64,000 nucleotides of DNA from Rhodococcus sp. (in: high G+C Gram-positive bacteria) (lineage in GTDB: Bacteria; Actinomycetota; Actinomycetes; Mycobacteriales; Mycobacteriaceae). Shown here in pieces: positions 45,180 to 54,208 of the stretch (within the stretch, counting starts at the first letter, position 1; every line of letters begins with the position of its first letter). Position numbers and translations under genes: made by a program. The DNA lies in NCBI RefSeq assembly GCF_023264675.1, contig NZ_JAHFVG010000013.1:84617-148616 (forward strand), in the 5' to 3' direction. A model generated the notes under the pieces. It was not told where the DNA came from. It was given only the letters and a program-made list of their open reading frames with translations, and did not search any database.

Positions 45180-46538
45180 ATGACCGACCCCGTGACGCCC
45201 CACCCGGTTCCGGACCGTCCCCGAACCGTTGCCAATCCGAAGAAGGCCGCCACCGCGGCATGGATCGGAAGCGCACTCGAGTATTACGACTTCTTCATCT
45301 ACGGCACCGCAGCCGCTCTGGTGTTCGGTCGAGTCTTCTTCCCTGGCTCGAACGCAGCCACCGGAACGTTGTTGGCGCTGGCCACATTCGGCGTCGGCTA
45401 TCTCGCCCGCCCGCTCGGCGCGCTGGTTCTCGGCCACATCGGCGATCAATACGGCCGCAAGAAAGTAATGGTCGCGACAGTATTGCTGATGGGAGTGGCC
45501 ACTCTCGGAGTTGGACTACTGCCGAGCTACGCCAGCATCGGAATCGCCGCACCGATCATCTTGGTCTGCCTGCGACTCGCTCAAGGATTCTCCGCAGGCG
45601 GCGAACAAGCAGGCGCGAACTCGATGACACTCGAGCACTCGCCGGACAACCGTCGAGCGTTCTTCACCAGCTTCACCCTCAGCGGCACGCAGGGCGGCCA
45701 GATCCTGGCAACCGCAGTGTTCTTGCCGGTAGCAGCTCTCCCCGAGGAACAACTGCTGTCATGGGGATGGCGAATCCCGTTCATTCTCAGCGCATTCGTC
45801 GTGCTTGCCGCATTCCTCATTCGCCGGTCACTGGACGAGACACCTGTCTTCGAAGAGGAAATCGCCGGCGCCGAAGCTCCCAAGATGCCGCTGTCGGTAC
45901 TGCTCACCGACCACTGGCGCTCGGTCCTGCGCGTTGTCTTCGCTGCAGTGATCGCCTCGGTCAGCACCATCTTCACCGTCTACGCGCTCTCGTATGCCGT
46001 CAACACCGTTGGACTGGATCGCACACCGATGCTCTGGGTCGGCGTCCTCGCCAATGTTGCTGCGCTCGTGTCGCTTCCGTTGTTCGGCAAGCTCTCCGAC
46101 CGAATCGGCCGCAAGCCGGTGTTCATCTTCGGCTCCACCGGCTGCGCCATTCTCATGTTCGGCTACCTCTGGTCGATCTCGATCGGTAACTACGCCCTCA
46201 TCTTCGCCTTCGGCATCGTGATGTTCGGCATCGTTCACAGTGCCACCGGCGGCGTCTGGCCGGCGTTCTACGGTGAAATGTTCCCGGCGAAGGTCCGGCT
46301 CTCCGGTACGGCCATCGGAACTCAGATCGGTTTCGCCATCGCCGGATTCGCACCGACGATCGCCGGCGCCATCGCAGGCGACGGGGTCGGAGCCTGGCTC
46401 CCGGTCGCCATCGTGACCGCGGTGTTCTGCGTCATCAACATCACCATCGTCGCAACCTCCCGCGAAACTTTCCGTATCCCGACGGCCAAGCTCGGAACCA
46501 GCGAGGCCATCGAATCGCCTGTCCCGGCAGCCGTCTGA
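45180..46538 (+). CDS. MHS-type MFS transporter, shikimate permease-like
   Basis: A 452-residue, 12-span major facilitator of the metabolite:H+ symporter (MHS) family that includes ShiA, PcaT and KgtP. It begins with the family's AAWIGSALEYYDFFIYGTAAALVF, has motif A GHIGDQYGRKKVM and its repeat GKLSDRIGRKPVF, and ends with a cytoplasmic tail. Position behind the qsu regulator and the shared operator suggest uptake of shikimate or quinate; protocatechuate cannot be ruled out. AAGAGAG precedes the ATG. Confidence 0.9.
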   Translation: MTDPVTPHPVPDRPRTVANPKKAATAAWIGSALEYYDFFIYGTAAALVFGRVFFPGSNAATGTLLALATFGVGYLARPLGALVLGHIGDQYGRKKVMVATVLLMGVATLGVGLLPSYASIGIAAPIILVCLRLAQGFSAGGEQAGANSMTLEHSPDNRRAFFTSFTLSGTQGGQILATAVFLPVAALPEEQLLSWGWRIPFILSAFVVLAAFLIRRSLDETPVFEEEIAGAEAPKMPLSVLLTDHWRSVLRVVFAAVIASVSTIFTVYALSYAVNTVGLDRTPMLWVGVLANVAALVSLPLFGKLSDRIGRKPVFIFGSTGCAILMFGYLWSISIGNYALIFAFGIVMFGIVHSATGGVWPAFYGEMFPAKVRLSGTAIGTQIGFAIAGFAPTIAGAIAGDGVGAWLPVAIVTAVFCVINITIVATSRETFRIPTAKLGTSEAIESPVPAAV

Positions 46539-46545
46539 CAACTCC

Positions 46546-47376
46546 GTGACGAACGACAACTCCTCCAGGACGGCGGCCGAAAGCATTCGGCCGCCGTCCG
46601 GCGATCACTGGCGTGTCTATGCAGTCCAGTACGCCCGCCGAACCGGCAAGCGCGGCACACACTTTCACGGATACGACAGCCGGGGCGAAGAACCACACCC
46701 CACCGCGTACTTCGTGTGGTTGGCGGTATCGACTTCTCGTACGGTGCTGATCGATGCCGGGATCTCACCCGCCACGGCGTCGGGCATCGAAGATCTCGAG
46801 TACTTCGGTTCACCCATCGAACTGATCGGCGAACTCGGGATCTCCCCCGCGGAGATCGACACCGTCGTTCTCACTCACCTCCACTACGACCACACCGGCG
46901 TCGTCGCCGATCTCGACCACGCCTGCTACGTCGTTCAGGGTGAGGAACTGCGCTACTGGACAGGGCCGTGGGCACGCAGAATCACGAAGGAGCAGTGGCT
47001 GAGTTCCGCCGCGGACGTGGCTCACATCCGGGCGAGCGAACGACTGCTGACGATCGACGGAGACTCGGAGTTGTTTCCCGGCTTGTCAGTGCATCTCGTC
47101 GGTGGCCACACCGCAGGCATGCAAGTGGTCAGAGTCCGCACGGCCGAGGGGTTCGTCGTGGTGGCGTCGGACGCGAGCCACTTCTACGAGAACATCGAGA
47201 CGGATTCACCGTTCGCGATCCTTCACGATCTCCCGGGAATGTACGGAGCATTCGACCGGATCAACGAACTCTCCGACGGCCCGCACCTCGTCGTCCCCGG
47301 ACACGACCCCGAGGTCGCGGTGCGGCACCGTGAGGTCACCGACCGCCCCGCCGCTCACGCGTACCTCATAGCCTGA
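46546..47376 (+). CDS. Metallo-beta-lactamase-fold lactonase-like hydrolase
   Basis: A 276-residue MBL-fold protein of the type annotated as N-acyl-homoserine lactonase (AttM/AiiA-like). HLHYDHTG (111-118) supplies the di-zinc site, with further ligands in LVGGHTAGMQ (His), SDASHFYEN (Asp) and VPGHDPE (His). The GTG is 7 bp after the transporter stop, so the two are co-transcribed under site B. In this setting a lactone formed from a hydroxylated ring acid (for example a quinate or muconate lactone) is as plausible a substrate as a signal molecule. There is no LuxI/LuxR gene in the window. Confidence 0.82.
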   Translation: MTNDNSSRTAAESIRPPSGDHWRVYAVQYARRTGKRGTHFHGYDSRGEEPHPTAYFVWLAVSTSRTVLIDAGISPATASGIEDLEYFGSPIELIGELGISPAEIDTVVLTHLHYDHTGVVADLDHACYVVQGEELRYWTGPWARRITKEQWLSSAADVAHIRASERLLTIDGDSELFPGLSVHLVGGHTAGMQVVRVRTAEGFVVVASDASHFYENIETDSPFAILHDLPGMYGAFDRINELSDGPHLVVPGHDPEVAVRHREVTDRPAAHAYLIA

Positions 47377-47383
47377 CCACGAG

Positions 47384-47430
47384 AAACGAGAGAACCCCGG
47401 CATCGAGGCGATGCCGGGGTTCTCTCGTTT
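47384..47430. terminator. Bidirectional terminator, 22-bp perfect stem
   Basis: A perfect inverted repeat with a 3-nt loop (arms start AAACGAGAGAACCCCGGCAT) between the convergent lactonase and clpX genes. Each strand ends CTCGTTT, so both directions get a short U run. Confidence 0.85.
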
Positions 47431-47435
47431 GTCGT

Positions 47436-48716
47436 TTACGCGGACTTGTCGCGGCGTTCGGGTCGCTCCGGCTTGCGCGGGACGATCGTGGGCAGCACGT
47501 TGTCGTTGACGGTCTCGGACGTCACGACGACCTTCGCGACATCGTCGCGACTCGGGATGTCGAACATCACGGGGTTGAGCACCTCTTCGAGGATGGCCCG
47601 AAGACCACGAGCACCGGTGCCCCGCAGAATTGCCTGATCGGCGATTGCTTCCAGCGCGTCCTTGGTGAACTCCAGTTCGACGTTGTCCATTTCGAACAGC
47701 CGACTGTATTGCTTGACCAGCGCATTCTTGGGCTCGGACAGGATCGTCACGAGCGAATCCTTGTCCAGATTGGTCACCGAAGCGATGACCGGCAGACGAC
47801 CGATGAACTCCGGGATCAAACCGAACTTGATCAGATCCTCGGGCATCACCTCGGCGAAGTGATCCTGGGTGTCGATCTCGGCCTTGGAACGAACCTCGGC
47901 ACCGAATCCGAGTCCACGCTTGCCGACGCGATCGGAGACGATCCTTTCGAGACCGGCGAACGCTCCCGCAACGATGAACAGCACGTTGGTCGTGTCGATC
48001 TGAATGAATTCCTGATGCGGATGCTTACGCCCGCCCTGGGGAGGCACGCTGGCCTGCGTCCCTTCGAGGATCTTCAGCAACGCCTGCTGGACGCCCTCGC
48101 CGGAGACGTCGCGCGTGATCGACGGGTTCTCGCTCTTGCGGGCGATCTTGTCGACCTCGTCGATGTAGATGATTCCGGTCTCGGCGCGCTTGACGTCGTA
48201 GTCGGCTGCCTGAATCAGTTTCAGAAGGATGTTCTCCACATCCTCGCCCACGTACCCGGCCTCGGTGAGAGCCGTGGCGTCGGCGATCGCGAACGGCACG
48301 TTCAGCATCTTCGCCAGCGTCTGGGCGAGGTAGGTCTTGCCGCAGCCGGTGGGTCCGAGCATCAGAATGTTCGACTTGGCGAGCTCGACCGTCTCACCCC
48401 TGGCATCGCGGGCCTTGTCGCCGGCCTGGATGCGCTTGTAGTGGTTGTACACAGCCACTGCCAAGGTCCGCTTGGCTGTGTCCTGGCCGATCACGTAGTT
48501 CTCGAGGAAGTCTCGGATCTCGGAGGGCTTCGGCAGGTCGTCGAGCTTGACCTCGCTCGACTCCGCGAGCTCCTCCTCGATGATCTCGTTGCACAGGTCG
48601 ATGCACTCGTCGCAGATGTACACCCCTGGTCCTGCAATGAGCTTCTTCACCTGCTTCTGGCTCTTACCGCAGAAAGAGCATTTCAGCAGATCGCCACCGT
48701 CACCGATGCGTGCCAT
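47436..48716 (-). CDS. clpX: ATP-dependent Clp protease ATP-binding subunit ClpX
   Basis: AAA+ unfoldase that recognises tagged substrates and feeds them to ClpP. The 426 residues contain the N-terminal four-Cys zinc-binding domain (C13, C16, C35, C38), Walker A GPTGCGKT (about 120-127), Walker [11 protein letters not shown], a ClpP-contacting loop with LGFG (RGLGFGAEV) and the sensor 2 region [10 protein letters not shown]. The ATG at 48716 begins [17 protein letters not shown] as in homologues. It is separated from clpP2 by 376 bp, so it probably has its own promoter. Confidence 0.97.
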   Translation of the reverse strand: MARIGDGGDLLKCSFCGKSQKQVKKLIAGPGVYICDECIDLCNEIIEEELAESSEVKLDDLPKPSEIRDFLENYVIGQDTAKRTLAVAVYNHYKRIQAGDKARDARGETVELAKSNILMLGPTGCGKTYLAQTLAKMLNVPFAIADATALTEAGYVGEDVENILLKLIQAADYDVKRAETGIIYIDEVDKIARKSENPSITRDVSGEGVQQALLKILEGTQASVPPQGGRKHPHQEFIQIDTTNVLFIVAGAFAGLERIVSDRVGKRGLGFGAEVRSKAEIDTQDHFAEVMPEDLIKFGLIPEFIGRLPVIASVTNLDKDSLVTILSEPKNALVKQYSRLFEMDNVELEFTKDALEAIADQAILRGTGARGLRAILEEVLNPVMFDIPSRDDVAKVVVTSETVNDNVLPTIVPRKPERPERRDKSA

Positions 48717-49092
48717 TCGGAGGTTCCTACTTCCTTGTCCGCGCCCGACCGACCATCCGCCCACAATGGGCAACTGTTCGGCCGTGAGCAACTTCTCGAT
48801 CCACAGTGTCGATCGATCCACCGTGCCGATCGATCTACTGCAGTTGTCGCATTCCACAGCGTTCGAGCCCTGATGCGACCGTACCCGTGTTCCGAAGAAC
48901 TGGGCGAGTTGTTTCCGGTGATTCGTCGCCCTAGTTCGAAAGACAACGGGCATAGCCCTCGTGTCAGTTCACTACCGACGTGTCGCATCGACACCATCGA
49001 AGTGTTACGTCGTTCACGTTCTACGGTGCCGGATTGCGACCATTGTCGCTACCCGACACCGTAGAGCGGTCCTGCGAAGATACCCGCTGACG
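48717..49092. other. 376-nt gap between clpP2 and clpX, no gene seen
   Basis: No supported coding region. It contains two GATCGATC copies 17 bp apart (48811 and 48828) and, near the clpP2 end, a nested hairpin at 49021-49064. It should hold the clpX promoter. In M. tuberculosis this place has two extra genes (Rv2458, Rv2459) that are absent here. Confidence 0.5.
49021..49064 (-). terminator. Nested hairpin after clpP2
   Basis: Outer arms CTACGGTG/CACCGTAG and inner arms GCGAC/GTCGC with a CATT loop, 29 bp after the clpP2 stop. No U tract; it may act as a terminator or a 3' end stabiliser. Confidence 0.4.
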
Positions 49093-49734
49093 CTACTTCT
49101 GTGCGGACAACTTGCGGTACTCGAAGACAGTGTCGATGATTCCGTATTCCTTGGCCTGCTCGGCGGTCAGAATCTTGTCACGATCGGTGTCCTTGCGAAT
49201 GACATCGGGGTCCTTGCCGGTGTGGCGACCCAGGGTGGTCTCCATCAGGCGACGCATGCGCTCGATCTCGGCAGCCTGGATCTCGAGGTCCGAGACCTGA
49301 CCCTGAATTCCGCCGCTGGAGGGCTGGTGGATCAGCACGCGAGCGTTCGGCAGAGCCGCACGCTTGCCCGGTGTACCGGCAGCGAGCAGAACGGCAGCAG
49401 CGGATGCCGCCTGACCGAGGCAGACCGTCGCGACGTCGGCACGGACGTACTGCATCGTGTCGTAGATCGCCATCAGCGAGGTGAACGATCCACCGGGCGA
49501 GTTGATGTACATCGTGATGTCGCGGTCCGGGTCGAGGCCTTCGAGCACGAGAAGCTGAGCCATGACGTCGTTCGCGGAGGCATCGTCGACCTGGACGCCG
49601 AGGAAGATGATGCGCTCTTCGAACAGCTTGTTGTACGGGTTCGATTCCTTCACGCCGTAGCTGGAGTGCTCGACGAAGGAGGGCAGGATGTACCGCGAGG
49701 ACGGCATCTGATTGGGGTCGAACAAGTTTGTCAT
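49093..49734 (-). CDS. clpP2: ATP-dependent Clp protease proteolytic subunit ClpP2
   Basis: A serine-peptidase subunit of the ClpP1P2 complex, 213 residues. The catalytic Ser is S111 ([11 protein letters not shown]), the His H136 ([10 protein letters not shown]) and the Asp in the RKDTDRDK segment. The SAAA form of the Ser loop and the sequence PSSGGIQGQ match ClpP2 rather than ClpP1. In mycobacteria both subunits are needed for activity. It follows clpP1 by 47 bp in one operon. Confidence 0.95.
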   Translation of the reverse strand: MTNLFDPNQMPSSRYILPSFVEHSSYGVKESNPYNKLFEERIIFLGVQVDDASANDVMAQLLVLEGLDPDRDITMYINSPGGSFTSLMAIYDTMQYVRADVATVCLGQAASAAAVLLAAGTPGKRAALPNARVLIHQPSSGGIQGQVSDLEIQAAEIERMRRLMETTLGRHTGKDPDVIRKDTDRDKILTAEQAKEYGIIDTVFEYRKLSAQK

Positions 49735-49781
49735 CGTTTCTCCAAGATGTGAGTGATCGTGGGGCGGGATGTCAGGGCGAT

Positions 49782-50432
49782 CTACTCGCCGATTCCGCCT
49801 GCCTCCCGCGCCCGCGAGACGACGTGATCCACGAAGCCGTATTCCTTGGCTGCGGTCGCGGTGAACCAGCGATCGCGGTCGGAATCCTCGGTGATCTGCT
49901 CGACGGTCTGGCCTGTGTGCTGCGCGATCAGCTCTGCCATTTCACGCTTGGTGTGTGCGAACTGCTCCGCCATGATCGCGATGTCGCTGGCACTACCACC
50001 GATGCCTGCCGAAGGCTGGTGCATCATGATGCGGGCGTGCGGAAGCGCATAGCGCTTGCCCTTCGCTCCTGCGGAGAGCAAGAACTGCCCCATGGACGCC
50101 GCAAGACCCATGCCGTACGTCGCGATGTCGCACTCGGCGAATTCCATCGTGTCGAAGATCGCCATGCCTGCGGTGACCGAGCCACCGGGCGAGTTGATGT
50201 AGAGCGAGATGTCGCGAGTGGGGTCCTCGGCGGAGAGTAGAAGAATCTGCGCGCACAGCTTGTTGGCGATGTCATCGTCGACCTGAGTACCGAGGAAGAT
50301 GATGCGCTCGCGAAGCAGACGCTCGTACACCGAGTCGCTGAGATTCAGGCCGGAAGCGGCCGAAGTCATGACGGGACTCTGCTGGTGCGAAGCCGCCGGA
50401 TTCTGAACAGTCACGGTACCTGCCTTTTCCAT
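49782..50432 (-). CDS. clpP1: ATP-dependent Clp protease proteolytic subunit ClpP1
   Basis: A 216-residue ClpP subunit. Catalytic Ser S113 ([14 protein letters not shown]), His H138 ([12 protein letters not shown]) and the Asp in [10 protein letters not shown]. An N-terminal extension of about 27 residues precedes the conserved region; a start at M22 ([19 protein letters not shown]) is possible and closer to homologues. A ClgR-like site lies about 70 bp upstream, just after the tig stop. Confidence 0.94.
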   Translation of the reverse strand: MEKAGTVTVQNPAASHQQSPVMTSAASGLNLSDSVYERLLRERIIFLGTQVDDDIANKLCAQILLLSAEDPTRDISLYINSPGGSVTAGMAIFDTMEFAECDIATYGMGLAASMGQFLLSAGAKGKRYALPHARIMMHQPSAGIGGSASDIAIMAEQFAHTKREMAELIAQHTGQTVEQITEDSDRDRWFTATAAKEYGFVDHVVSRAREAGGIGE

Positions 50433-50468
50433 ACTGATCGTTGGTTCCTGATACAGACACTAACGAAA

Positions 50469-50500
50469 GACGGCGGCCCCGGAGTCCCGGAACCGCCGTC
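50469..50500 (-). terminator. Terminator hairpin after tig
   Basis: Minus strand: GACGGCGG and CCGCCGTC arms with an inner CCGGG/CCCGG stem, followed by TTTCGTTA. It starts 15 nt after the tig stop and lies between tig and clpP1. Confidence 0.6.
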
Positions 50501-50514
50501 GTTCGCTGTCAGCG
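50501..50514. promoter_or_regulatory. ClgR-like site upstream of clpP1P2
   Basis: GTTCGC-TGTCA-GCG is an exact match to GTTCGC-N5-GCG, the motif reported for the Clp gene activator ClgR in Streptomyces. It lies between the tig stop and the terminator hairpin, 69 bp upstream of the clpP1 ATG. Confidence 0.5.
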
Positions 50515-51891
50515 TTACTTCTCTTGTTCACCCTCGGCAGAATCGCCTGCTGCAGGCTCTTCCGCTTCTGCGGGACTACCGAACAGCTCGGCCGTGTCGA
50601 CGTCGGCGCCGGCCGTGTCGGTGACCTTGACGCGGTCTACGACGGACGCGAGAGCCTTGCCTCGACGTACATCGGCGAACACGGCACCGAGCTGGTTGGC
50701 CTGCTGCACCTGCTGGATGAACTCTTCCGGCGAGATGCCGTAGCGCTGCGCCTGGAAGATGATCCGCTCGGTGAGCTCGTCCTGACCGACCTGCGTGTTC
50801 TCGGCCTCGGCGATGGCGTCGAGGAGGAGCTGCGTGCGCACCGACTTCTCGGCGGTCTCCTTGACGTCCTTGTCGAACTCTTCACGGCTCGAGCCCTGCG
50901 ACTCGAGCAGTTCGGCCAGCTTGGCCTCGTCGTGATCGAGACCGTGGATTGCTTCGTGGAGCTGCGAGTCGACCTCGGCCTTGACGACAGCCTCGGGAGC
51001 CGGGATCTCGACGGTCTCGAGCAGAGTCTCGAGAACCTTGTCGCGGATCTGACCGGCCTGCTCGACCTTCTTGACCCGCTCGACGCGCGTCTTCAGGTCG
51101 GCGAGGAGCTCGTCGAGGGTGTCGAACTCGCTGGCGAGCTGCGCGAACTCGTCGTCGGCCTCGGGAAGCTCGCGCTCCTTGACGGAGACGACCTTGACGG
51201 AGACGACGGCTTCCTTGCCTGCGTGCTCACCGGCAACGAGGGTGGAGGTGAATTCCTTCGACTCGTCGACGGACACACCGACGATCGCTTCGTCGAGTCC
51301 CTCGATGAGCTGACCCGAACCGACCTCGTGAGAGAGGCCCTGCGCGGACGCTTCTTCGACCGTCTCGCCGTCGACGGTGGCCGACAGGTCGATGGAGACG
51401 AAGTCTCCGTCCTGGACTGCGCGATCGACGCCGGTCAACGTGCCGAAGCGCTGACGGAGCGACTGCAGCTGCTCGTCGACGGCTTCGTCGGTGATCTCGA
51501 GCGGATCGACGGTGACGCTGATGGTCGAGTAGTCGGGAAGCGAGATCTCCGGACGAACGTCGACCTCGGCGGTGAACGTGAGCTCCTCGCCGTCTTCGAT
51601 CTTCGTGATCTCGATCTCGGGCTGGCCGATGACCTTGATGTTCTCGGCGGTGACTGCCTCGGAGTAGCGAGTCGGGAGCGCATCGTTGACGACCTGCTCC
51701 AGAACCGCACCGCGTCCGACGCGAGCTTCGAGAAGCTTCGCGGGGGCCTTGCCCGGACGGAAGCCAGGCAGGCGGATCTGCTGAGCGAGAGCCTTGTAGG
51801 CGCGGTCGAAATCAGGCTTGAGCTCCTCGAAGGGCACCTCAACGTTGATACGGACTCGCGTCGGGCTGAGCTGCTCGACGGTGCTCTTCAC
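50515..51891 (-). CDS. tig: Trigger factor (peptidyl-prolyl isomerase chaperone)
   Basis: Ribosome-bound chaperone for nascent chains. The 458 residues have an N-terminal ribosome-binding domain with GFRPGKAP (about 44-51, the family's GFRxGKxP signature), the FKBP-type isomerase domain (about 155-245; [16 protein letters not shown]) and the helical C-terminal domain, ending in an acidic Glu/Ala tail. The GTG at 51891 has GAAGGAG 9-10 nt upstream. It precedes clpP1 as in other actinobacteria. Confidence 0.95.
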   Translation of the reverse strand: MKSTVEQLSPTRVRINVEVPFEELKPDFDRAYKALAQQIRLPGFRPGKAPAKLLEARVGRGAVLEQVVNDALPTRYSEAVTAENIKVIGQPEIEITKIEDGEELTFTAEVDVRPEISLPDYSTISVTVDPLEITDEAVDEQLQSLRQRFGTLTGVDRAVQDGDFVSIDLSATVDGETVEEASAQGLSHEVGSGQLIEGLDEAIVGVSVDESKEFTSTLVAGEHAGKEAVVSVKVVSVKERELPEADDEFAQLASEFDTLDELLADLKTRVERVKKVEQAGQIRDKVLETLLETVEIPAPEAVVKAEVDSQLHEAIHGLDHDEAKLAELLESQGSSREEFDKDVKETAEKSVRTQLLLDAIAEAENTQVGQDELTERIIFQAQRYGISPEEFIQQVQQANQLGAVFADVRRGKALASVVDRVKVTDTAGADVDTAELFGSPAEAEEPAAGDSAEGEQEK

Positions 51892-52021
51892 GGGACATGC
51901 TCCTTCTGCTGGTCTTGCCTTGCTGTCGGTCCGATTCACACCACCGACGTCGGCGAACCATGCAGTGATTCGTCGGCGTCGTCGCCCGCGAGTCGAATCG
52001 CCGGCGCTGTGAATCGTTGTG

Positions 52022-52054
52022 ACGAAGCCGGACCCTGATCGGATCCGGCTTCGT
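52022..52054. terminator. Hairpin between tRNA-Pro and tig
   Basis: ACGAAGCCGGA and TCCGGCTTCGT, perfect 11-bp stem with an 11-nt loop, 6 nt after the tRNA-Pro 3' end on the minus strand. No U tract on that strand. Confidence 0.55.
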
Positions 52055-52060
52055 TCTTTG

Positions 52061-52134
52061 TCGGGGTGACAGGAATTGAACCTGCGACCCTCCGCTCCCA
52101 AAGCGGATGCGCTACCAAGCTGCGCCACACCCCG
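52061..52134 (-). tRNA. tRNA-Pro (anticodon TGG)
   Basis: A 74-nt tRNA that folds as a full cloverleaf: acceptor CGGGGTG/CACCCCG, D arm GCGC/GCGC, anticodon stem TCCGC/GCGGA with loop TTTGGGA (anticodon TGG, read as UGG), T arm GCAGG/CCTGT with loop TTCAATT, discriminator A. CCA is not encoded. Confidence 0.96.
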
Positions 52135-52296
52135 TCGAAACTTCACACACGCTGTTTCACTTCACGAACACTGCAGCACTAACCAGGTACATCGCGAACG
52201 CTGCATCAACCTACAGGCTCCATTCAACAGCAGCCACCAGCGGTACCCGTGAACGGGCCACCGCTTGCGCCTGAAGCGACTCTACATGCAGGCAAT

Positions 52297-52326
52297 TTGT
52301 AATCCAGAAGCGAGGTTATGTAGAGT
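52297..52326 (+). promoter_or_regulatory. Probable promoter of tRNA-Gly
   Basis: TTGTAA (52297-52302), 18-bp spacer, TAGAGT (52321-52326), about 50 bp before the mature tRNA 5' end. The -10 is the right arm of an ACTCTACAT/ATGTAGAGT inverted repeat (left arm 52279-52287). Confidence 0.4.
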
Positions 52327-52375
52327 TTCGAATCGCAAGCGGCGCAGATGGCGATCCCATCCGAGTCGCATGCAT

Positions 52376-52446
52376 GCCGATGTAGCTCAATGGTAGAGCC
52401 CCTGTCTTCCAAACAGGCTACGCGAGTTCGATTCTCGTCATCGGCT
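52376..52446 (+). tRNA. tRNA-Gly (anticodon TCC)
   Basis: A 71-nt cloverleaf: acceptor GCCGATG/CATCGGC, D arm GCTC/GAGC, anticodon stem CCTGT/ACAGG with loop CTTCCAA (anticodon TCC), a T arm with GTTCGATTC, discriminator T. CCA is not encoded. A strong terminator follows 8 nt later. Confidence 0.96.
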
Positions 52447-52454
52447 CAGTGAAA

Positions 52455-52491
52455 GGTCCGGCCCCGCAGCAATGCGGGGCCGGACCTTTTT
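52455..52491 (+). terminator. Rho-independent terminator of tRNA-Gly
   Basis: GGTCCGGCCCCGCA-GCAA-TGCGGGGCCGGACC, a perfect 14-bp stem followed by TTTTT: the clearest intrinsic terminator in the window. It may also serve the convergent MDMPI gene from the other side (AAA before the stem). Confidence 0.92.
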
Positions 52492-52512
52492 CAGTTCCCT
52501 GATCCGCCGGCC

Positions 52513-53265
52513 TCAGATCCGCACGCCCTCGTAGAGCGCGTGCGCGACCGTATCGTCGCCCACGATGTCCAGCACGTCGAGCGGCCTGCGGCGCCACACT
52601 GCCAGCAGCAGGTCGTCCGCGGATCCGCGTACGGCAACATCGCCTTTGCGGTGTTCCCTCGTGACGACTACGCGATCGGCCCTGAAGTCGAGAAAGAACT
52701 CGGCGTTCGTACCGTCGTCCGTGTGCAGGTGCACCGTGCGCCCCGCCAGACCCGGAACCTCGTCCACGGGAAACCGTGTCAGGAAGTTCTCGGCCCATTC
52801 CCCGATTCCGTCTGCCGCGCCCGTCGCGTCGGCGGCGTCCGGCGCCTCACCACCTGCGGCGTGCACTGCATTTTGCGCATCGAAGCGGTGCACGGTCACC
52901 TCGTGGAGTTGACGGCGGATCCAGTAGTCGGCACTTCCCGGCCCCTCCCAGGTGGAAACAGGAGACGAGCGATCGACCTTCTCGTAGGCACTGAGCATCT
53001 CGTCCGCGGATGCGCGGTAGTCATCGAGAAATTGCGGACCGCGTCGGGGCTTCTCCACCGCTGCAAGGACATTCGGCATTCCATCGGCTGCCGGAACCGA
53101 CAGAGCCGCCAGTGCCATTCGGTGTACGAAACTCACGTGCCGCACAAGTTTCTCGATCGTCCAATCCGGCATCGTCGGCACCGGAGTCTCGGCGTCGTTC
53201 GGGGAAACCGACGCAATGCGATCACATTCGACGGCGAGCAGGGCAAGCTGTTCATCCGGAGTCAT
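52513..53265 (-). CDS. Maleylpyruvate isomerase-family mycothiol-dependent protein
   Basis: A 250-residue protein with an N-terminal DinB-like four-helix domain (MDMPI_N: PDWTIEKLVRHVSFVHRMAL at about 33-52; RRQLHEVTVHRFDA at about 117-130, whose His residues form the metal site) and the C-terminal MDMPI_C domain (GDVAVRGSADDLLLAVWRR). Family members use mycothiol as cofactor or thiol donor; substrates are mostly unknown, and the TIGR03083 type is widespread in actinobacteria. The ATG at 53265 gives the standard N-terminus. Confidence 0.85.
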   Translation of the reverse strand: MTPDEQLALLAVECDRIASVSPNDAETPVPTMPDWTIEKLVRHVSFVHRMALAALSVPAADGMPNVLAAVEKPRRGPQFLDDYRASADEMLSAYEKVDRSSPVSTWEGPGSADYWIRRQLHEVTVHRFDAQNAVHAAGGEAPDAADATGAADGIGEWAENFLTRFPVDEVPGLAGRTVHLHTDDGTNAEFFLDFRADRVVVTREHRKGDVAVRGSADDLLLAVWRRRPLDVLDIVGDDTVAHALYEGVRI

Positions 53266-53397
53266 GCTTCCGATCCTGCCTCCCCCAGCCAGGGTTCGCC
53301 GCGAGATCGACCGCGTATCGTGAAAGGTGTCCGATTTGTCCGACAGGATCGGCTCGTCGCGCCGATCCTGGACGTATCCCCCGGAAGGGTAATTGCA

Positions 53398-54201
53398 GTG
53401 GAAGCCCTAGTGCTGGTTGTCATCGTCGTCGTCGCCGTCGTATTCCTGGTGGTCCGCAATCAGAAGAACTCCGCCGCCAAGGCTGCGAGCACCCTGGCCG
53501 ATGCGAAAGCCGATGCTCGGGCCTCGATCGAACGGCTCGGCGGCCAGGTTTACAACCTCGTCGGCAGCGACACACCGTCCAAACAGGCGCTCGCCGACGC
53601 ATCCGAGCGGAACATCGCGGCGGGTTCTCAGATCGATCAGGCGACGACCGTCCAGCAAGCGCGTATCGCCAAGCAGACAGCCCTCGAAGGCCTGTATTAC
53701 ATACGAGCCGCCCGGCTGGCGATGGGCATGGACCCAGGACGCGCGATCCAGGGCATCGACGGCCAGAAGTCGGCAGGCGAGGTCACCGAGGATCGCACGG
53801 TCGATTTCGAAGGTCGCCAGGTCAAGGCGTCACCCAACCCATCCGATCGCACCCCGAACTACTATCCCGGCGGTAAGGTCGCGGGGCGCCCCGTACCGGC
53901 CGGTTGGTACTCCGAGTCATGGTGGCGACCGGCACTCGTCGCCGGCGCCTGGGGCGTTGGTTCGATGTTCTTGTTCTCGGCGATGTTCTCGGGAATGGCA
54001 GGTGTCGGTTACGGCGAACAGGAATTCGCCAGTGGCACGGGCGACGGTTCCGAGGGCGGCGGCGATACAGGTGGCGACTCGGACGGCGGCGATTTCGGGG
54101 GCGACGGTGACTTCGGAGGGGGCGACGGCGGAGACTTCGGAGGCGGCAGTGACTTCGGGGGCAGCGACTTCGGAGGAGGCGGCGACTTCGGAGGCTTCTG
54201 A
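53398..54201 (+). CDS. DUF1542-type membrane-anchored protein with Gly-Asp-Phe tail
   Basis: A 267-residue protein of unknown function. The GTG at 53398 follows GAAGGG. It has an N-terminal membrane segment (ALVLVVIVVVAVVFLVV, about 3-19), a helical Ala-rich region (about 25-120; KAASTLADAKADARASIERL), a second hydrophobic segment (WGVGSMFLFSAMFSGMA, about 182-198) and about 60 residues of Gly, Asp and Phe repeats (GGDFGGG) to the end. I recognise it as the DUF1542-containing protein found in many rhodococci and mycobacteria, but its role is not known. The tail is acidic and probably disordered. Confidence 0.75.
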   Translation: MEALVLVVIVVVAVVFLVVRNQKNSAAKAASTLADAKADARASIERLGGQVYNLVGSDTPSKQALADASERNIAAGSQIDQATTVQQARIAKQTALEGLYYIRAARLAMGMDPGRAIQGIDGQKSAGEVTEDRTVDFEGRQVKASPNPSDRTPNYYPGGKVAGRPVPAGWYSESWWRPALVAGAWGVGSMFLFSAMFSGMAGVGYGEQEFASGTGDGSEGGGDTGGDSDGGDFGGDGDFGGGDGGDFGGGSDFGGSDFGGGGDFGGF

Positions 54202-54208
54202 CGGTTCG

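Noticed and set aside
46546..47376. Evidence for a quorum-sensing system
   Set aside because: Only a lactonase-like gene is present; no LuxI, LuxR or butyrolactone synthase gene is in the window.
48717..49092. Open frames in the clpP2-clpX gap
   Set aside because: They are short or antisense to clp genes, lack ribosome sites and resemble nothing.
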